49,457 nucleotides of DNA, from the NCBI GenBank assembly GCA_030536855.1, contig JAUNPK010000019.1, positions 12,037-61,493 on the forward strand, given 5' to 3'. Numbering within the stretch: position 1 is the stretch's first letter; every line of letters starts with the position of its first letter. This document shows positions 47,688-49,457 of the stretch, piece by piece. The notes beneath the pieces are model-generated. The model saw nothing but the letters and a program-made list of their open reading frames with translations, did not search any database and was not told where the DNA came from. This stretch comes from Eubacteriales bacterium (GTDB taxonomy: Bacteria; Bacillota; Clostridia; Lachnospirales; Lachnospiraceae). The position numbers and the translations under genes were made by a program.

Positions 47688-48578
47688 ATGGCAAAAGAGC
47701 TTAATAATGATGGAAAAGAAAAGATACAGATTAACCGCAGGATGAGAATGTGGAATAAATATAGAAATTATATTATTGGAGCAGCGGTAGTTTTAGTTAT
47801 TGCTATACTCTGCGCAATATTAGTTAACAGTTGTGGAAAAGATAAAACCAAGTCTGATGGTAAGAACCAGAACAAGCCAACTGTTACGGAGGAGATGACA
47901 ACATCGGCGGATATTACAACAGCACAGGAATCAACAACTTCTGTTCCTACAACTGCTGCAGTTCAGCCAACAACACAGGCACCGGCAGGGGGTTCAGTTA
48001 AAGTGTCAGGAGAAGCCTCAGAAACAGATTTTACAAGTGGATCTGCTTATGAAGGTGCAGTATTCTTAGGCGATGCTGTAATTGGTGGAATTTCAGGTTA
48101 TGGATATCTTGGAAGTGATAAAGTTGTATCCAATAACAACATGACTACAGATAAAGGCTTGGATTATGTGAGTGAGGTAAAAGGAAAAAATCCATCAAAG
48201 ATATATATAATGCTTGGGTTAAATGACTTGAATTATGGTACAAGAAGCGGTTCGGACATTGCCGGAAGAATAGAGACATTAGTAAAATCAATTAAGAACG
48301 AAATTCCGGGAGCGAAGGTATGTGTTCTTTCCGTACTTCCTATCTCATCGTCTTTTGAATCCAAGTCATCGGTTAAGATTACACAGTCAGGAATTGATGA
48401 ACTTAACAATAGTCTTTCTGAAAAGGCATCTTCAATGGGAGTAACTTATGTAGATATAGCTTCATGCTTTAAGGATGGAAGTGGATATCTGGGATCTTCA
48501 TATACTACAGGTGGTTATGATATTAAGAACGGATACTATCCATTTATGCTTAATTCAATCGCAGAGGTAACAAAATAA
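47688..48578 (+). CDS. Membrane-anchored SGNH/GDSL-fold protein lacking the catalytic triad
   Basis: 296 residues. There is a basic N-terminus, a membrane helix at about 28-47, a Thr/Pro/Gln-rich linker (about 65-105) and an extracellular SGNH-like domain (about 120-296). The nucleophile position reads FLGDA, with Ala130 (GCT 48075-48077) instead of Ser. Block III GLND (177-180) is kept. At the last block, where DGxH is expected, the segment reads GGYD (275-278), so Asp and His also appear replaced. It is therefore probably a binding protein rather than an esterase; a ligand in the wall is plausible. GGAGG precedes the ATG, and the stop overlaps the trmD start by one base. Confidence 0.75.
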   Translation: MAKELNNDGKEKIQINRRMRMWNKYRNYIIGAAVVLVIAILCAILVNSCGKDKTKSDGKNQNKPTVTEEMTTSADITTAQESTTSVPTTAAVQPTTQAPAGGSVKVSGEASETDFTSGSAYEGAVFLGDAVIGGISGYGYLGSDKVVSNNNMTTDKGLDYVSEVKGKNPSKIYIMLGLNDLNYGTRSGSDIAGRIETLVKSIKNEIPGAKVCVLSVLPISSSFESKSSVKITQSGIDELNNSLSEKASSMGVTYVDIASCFKDGSGYLGSSYTTGGYDIKNGYYPFMLNSIAEVTK

Positions 48579-49303
48579 TGAATTTTCATGTATTGACGCT
48601 TTTTCCGGATATGATAAGAGACGGACTTAATACAAGTATCACAGGCAGGGCAATTAAGGCGGGAATATTAAATGTTAATGCAGTGGACATAAGGGATTTT
48701 TCGGACAACAAATATATGAAAGTTGATGATTATCCTTATGGAGGGGGAGCAGGAATGGTTATGCAACCGGGACCTGTGTGTGATGCTTATGAAAGCGTTG
48801 TTTCGAATATTGGAAAAGCCCCGAGGGTTGTATATATGACACCACAGGGACATAGATTTACCCAGTCTATAGCGGAAGAACTGGCAAAAGAAGAGGATTT
48901 GGTGATTCTTTGCGGACATTATGAAGGAATAGATGAGAGGGCGTTGGAAAATATTGTGACTGACTATATATCTATAGGGGATTATGTTCTTACAGGGGGA
49001 GAGCTTGCTGCAATGGTGGTTATTGATTCGGTTTCCAGACTTGTTCCAGGGGTACTTAATAATTCAGAATCTGCAAGAATGGAGAGTTTCTCCGACGGAC
49101 TCCTGGAATATCCTCAGTATACAAGACCTGTAGAATTTAGGGGCAGTAAAGTTCCTGAGGTACTTCTTTCAGGACATCATGGTAATATTGATGCATGGAG
49201 ACACGAAAAATCGTTGGAAAGGACCGCCAAATACAGACCGGACCTTTATGAAGAATATAAAAAAGAACATCCGGAGGAATTTGAAAAAAATAGAAAAAAT
49301 TAA
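48578..49303 (+). CDS. trmD: tRNA (guanine-37-N1)-methyltransferase
   Basis: It methylates G37 of tRNAs with G36, protecting the reading frame. The SPOUT fold shows [15 protein letters not shown] at about residues 50-64 and the trefoil-knot motifs [11 protein letters not shown] (about 111-121) and [16 protein letters not shown] (about 130-145). The C-terminal DNA/RNA-binding helices end in KKEHPEEF. The 241-residue length is normal. Its usual partners rpsP, rimM and rplS are not next to it here. ATAATG overlap with the previous gene implies coupling. Confidence 0.96.
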   Translation: MNFHVLTLFPDMIRDGLNTSITGRAIKAGILNVNAVDIRDFSDNKYMKVDDYPYGGGAGMVMQPGPVCDAYESVVSNIGKAPRVVYMTPQGHRFTQSIAEELAKEEDLVILCGHYEGIDERALENIVTDYISIGDYVLTGGELAAMVVIDSVSRLVPGVLNNSESARMESFSDGLLEYPQYTRPVEFRGSKVPEVLLSGHHGNIDAWRHEKSLERTAKYRPDLYEEYKKEHPEEFEKNRKN

Positions 49304-49315
49304 AACATATATTTG

Positions 49316-49345
49316 TTGACTTCTTGCAGGGTGCTATGTTAAACT
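49316..49345 (+). promoter_or_regulatory. Promoter for the tRNA-Phe gene
   Basis: TTGACT (49316-49321) is followed after 18 nt by TAAACT (49340-49345), with TGT directly before it as an extended -10 element. It lies about 60 nt before the tRNA. Confidence 0.5.
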
Positions 49346-49403
49346 AATTCTTGCTTTGGTCCTAATAAAATACGGAAAGAAGTTTTCAATATAGTTTTAG
49401 TAT

Positions 49404-49457
<54 letters not shown>

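Overview
The window is a low-GC, AT-rich stretch of a Firmicutes (Clostridia) chromosome. Gene content, gene order and protein style fit a Lachnospiraceae-type anaerobe, but I cannot name a species from sequence alone. Almost all of it is core, densely packed plus-strand coding sequence. The exceptions are a minus-strand block at about 25.3-29.2 kb and one isolated minus-strand gene at 7.7-8.1 kb.

Layout. (1) 1-2.2 kb: the end of an unknown gene, then a Ser/Thr kinase fused to a ParA/MinD-like domain, and a second ParA/MinD-like protein. Neither P-loop has the catalytic lysine. (2) 2.4-5.0 kb: two cell-wall hydrolases, a membrane-anchored SH3-GH18 protein and a CwlD-type amidase. (3) 5.1-7.6 kb: tsaC/sua5, ywlE-type arginine phosphatase, rpiB and dCMP deaminase, in an order resembling the Bacillus ywlC-ywlE-ywlF neighbourhood upstream of atp. 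(4) 7.7-8.1 kb: a minus-strand DUF402 gene. (5) 8.4-15.5 kb: a complete F-type ATP synthase operon (atpZ-like, I, B, E, F, H, A, G, D, C) whose c subunit carries the Na+-binding residue set. (6) 15.6-22.5 kb: a ywmB-like gene behind a terminator-like hairpin that contains its ribosome binding site, a methyltransferase, a large exported protein of unknown function and a class A penicillin-binding protein. (7) 22.5-25.3 kb: a chemotaxis receptor followed by a noncoding segment with several consecutive hairpins and a strong terminator. (8) 25.3-29.2 kb, minus strand: pncB, a small membrane protein, plsC-like acyltransferase and ApbE. (9) 29.3-32.3 kb: an exported trigger-factor-like lipoprotein and a SulP transporter. 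(10) 32.4-37.4 kb: two tandem hybrid histidine kinases; the second has Asn in place of the receiver phospho-acceptor Asp. (11) 37.4-45.2 kb: an orphan TOBE fragment, then spoVT, rqcP, yabP, yabQ, divIC, a short spoIIE, tilS, hpt and ftsH, the same order as the Bacillus spoVT-to-ftsH region with some genes missing. (12) 45.2-49.5 kb: an intracellular GH13 amylase, a membrane-anchored SGNH-fold protein with no catalytic triad, trmD and the start of a tRNA-Phe gene.

The sporulation genes (spoVT, yabP, yabQ, spoIIE, cwlD, GH18) mean the lineage has, or recently had, an endospore programme. SpoIIE has no membrane domain here, so sporulation competence is not established.

I did not find one obvious large undescribed system. 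The most interesting signals are the structured element at 24.9-25.1 kb, the kinase/pseudo-P-loop pair, the two-kinase module with a dead receiver, the triad-less SGNH protein, the terminator hairpin that hides the ywmB ribosome binding site, and the membrane-less SpoIIE behind a possible Spo0A-type promoter. All motif calls are by eye; no database search or folding program was run.
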